This document shows, one piece after another, positions 14,006-14,830 of a stretch of 14,830 bases of DNA (within the stretch, counting starts at the first letter, position 1; the number at the start of each line of letters is the position of its first letter). The DNA lies in the NCBI GenBank assembly GCA_029820875.1, contig JALGUK010000024.1:1-14830 (forward strand), written 5' to 3'. The position numbers were made by a program, and so were the translations under genes. The notes under the pieces were generated by a model. It was not told where the DNA came from. It was given only the letters and a program-made list of their open reading frames with translations, and ran no database searches. Origin of the DNA: Candidatus Zipacnadia bacterium (GTDB lineage Bacteria > Armatimonadota > UBA5377 > JALGUK01).

Positions 14006-14830
14006 TTACTGCACGAGTGAGAAGTCAATACCCGTCAGGACTTGCCCCAGGCCCGGCACCGTCACCTGGCGCTCCTGGGACGTGAAGCCTTGCGCGGATG
14101 CGCGAATGGTATATGTTCCCGGCGGCAGAAACAAACCGTAGGTACCTGCGGAATCTGTCGTGGCGCAGTCAATTTGGTTCTCGCCTGCGTCTAAGGCCAC
14201 AACCGTCGCTCCTGCACCGCTCTCCTGCCCTGCCAGCGTCACCGTCCCGCGGACGTTCGCCGGCGCTGATGGCGGCGGCAGGGACCGCGAGAGCGCTATC
14301 CGAAGAGTATCCATGTCCGCCGAGACGGTCACCTCAGCCGAATACGGGTCATAACCTTGGGCGTTGATTGTTATCGTCTGCGTGCCGACGACGACGCCCA
14401 CGACCGTGAAGGACCCGTCCGCCTGCGTTGTGGCGTTGACATCGCCGAGGGTGACGACGATTCCTTCGAGCGGCGTTCCCGTCTCAAGGTTGGTGATCGT
14501 CGGCGTGAGTAGTATGGTGTAAGGCTTGGCCGGCGGCGGGGGATCACCAACTTCGATACTGATAGGCAGCTCCTGGGTGAGATAGCCCGACGCCCGACAA
14601 ATAATCCGGCCGTTGCCTCCGAGAAAGCCCGTGACCTGGAACGACCCGTCGGATGCGGTGTGGGCAAACTGGACCTCATCAGGCGGTGTTACCTCGCCCC
14701 CGAAGATGGGCTGCACCTCAAGCTCGGCGAGGGCGACCGGTGCGTTTGTCGTTGCGTCCTTCACCACGCCCGTGACGGTCCCGTATTCTGTGAGGTCCCG
14801 CGCGCTCAATCGAATCTCCGGGGAGCTGGA
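14006..14830 (-). CDS. Surface-type protein with at least three carboxypeptidase regulatory-like repeats (N-terminal end outside window)
   Basis: The frame is open from the right edge of the window to a stop at 14006-14008, about 274 residues, so the gene begins to the right. A TTG at 14809 has no clear ribosome site and lies in front of a complete repeat, not a signal peptide; I consider it internal. Three transthyretin-like or PEGA-like beta-sandwich repeats are visible: about 12-95 (YGTVTGVVKDATTNAPVALA, SDGSFQVTGF), about 105-175 (ITNLETGTPLEGIVVTLGD, ADGSFTVVGV) and about 190-270 (ANVRGTVTLAGQESGAGATV, DSAGTYGLFLPPGTYTI). Pro-rich joints (GDPPPPAKP, LPPPSAPAN) separate them. This is the architecture of secreted or cell-surface proteins. 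The downstream lipoprotein has the same domain type, so the two may act together at the surface; their precise function is unknown. Confidence 0.8.
   Translation of the reverse strand, partial: SSSPEIRLSARDLTEYGTVTGVVKDATTNAPVALAELEVQPIFGGEVTPPDEVQFAHTASDGSFQVTGFLGGNGRIICRASGYLTQELPISIEVGDPPPPAKPYTILLTPTITNLETGTPLEGIVVTLGDVNATTQADGSFTVVGVVVGTQTITINAQGYDPYSAEVTVSADMDTLRIALSRSLPPPSAPANVRGTVTLAGQESGAGATVVALDAGENQIDCATTDSAGTYGLFLPPGTYTIRASAQGFTSQERQVTVPGLGQVLTGIDFSLVQ

Overview
This is a moderately GC-rich bacterial chromosomal segment, densely coded, with no insertion sequence, phage gene, tRNA, rRNA or CRISPR array that I can see. An lptC-lptA pair (lipopolysaccharide transport) and a lipoprotein point to a bacterium with two membranes. 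A DUF1559-type prepilin with an H-X9-DG C-terminal motif and a very hydrophobic OPT-like (DUF6784/DUF6785-type) membrane protein are combinations typical of Armatimonadota and of the Planctomycetota/Verrucomicrobiota/Lentisphaerota groups. I lean to Armatimonadota or a neighbouring uncultured lineage, but this is inference and no marker gene here settles it.

Layout. The left edge holds the 3' end of an unrecognised + strand gene (1-249). It converges on a giant class IIIb nucleotide cyclase (275-4129, - strand): two zinc ribbons, cyclase domain, AAA/STAND-type ATPase and a long TPR array, the same order of domains as mammalian soluble adenylyl cyclase plus an N-terminal zinc-ribbon module. 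An 831-base non-coding divergent region (4130-4960) follows. It carries a perfect CRP-family-like dyad (GTGA-N6-TCAC), other dyads, a good sigma-70-type promoter and a leader of about 420 nt ahead of a UDP-N-acetylhexosamine dehydrogenase (4961-6316). That gene converges with nucleoside diphosphate kinase (ndk, 6313-6732, TTG start), and their stop codons overlap.

A single-domain response regulator (6930-7352) follows, then a convergent prepilin-like gene (7372-7974). A rightward series of four genes comes next: a tiny four-knuckle cysteine protein with DnaJ-type CxxCxGxG motifs, a half-size TSUP/TauE membrane protein, a thioredoxin-fold protein lacking CxxC, and the large OPT-like transporter. 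This converges with a leftward series on the right: a CarboxypepD_reg repeat surface protein running off the edge, a lipoprotein with two such domains and its own promoter, then lptC and lptA.

Most genes are housekeeping or envelope functions. The most interesting items are the sAC-like cyclase with a CRP-type dyad in its own upstream region, the exact in-frame 24-bp tandem duplication inside that gene, the unusual group CxxCxGxG protein / half-TSUP / CxxC-less thioredoxin / OPT-like protein, and several unexplained operator-like or RNA-fold-like repeats in the intergenic spaces.
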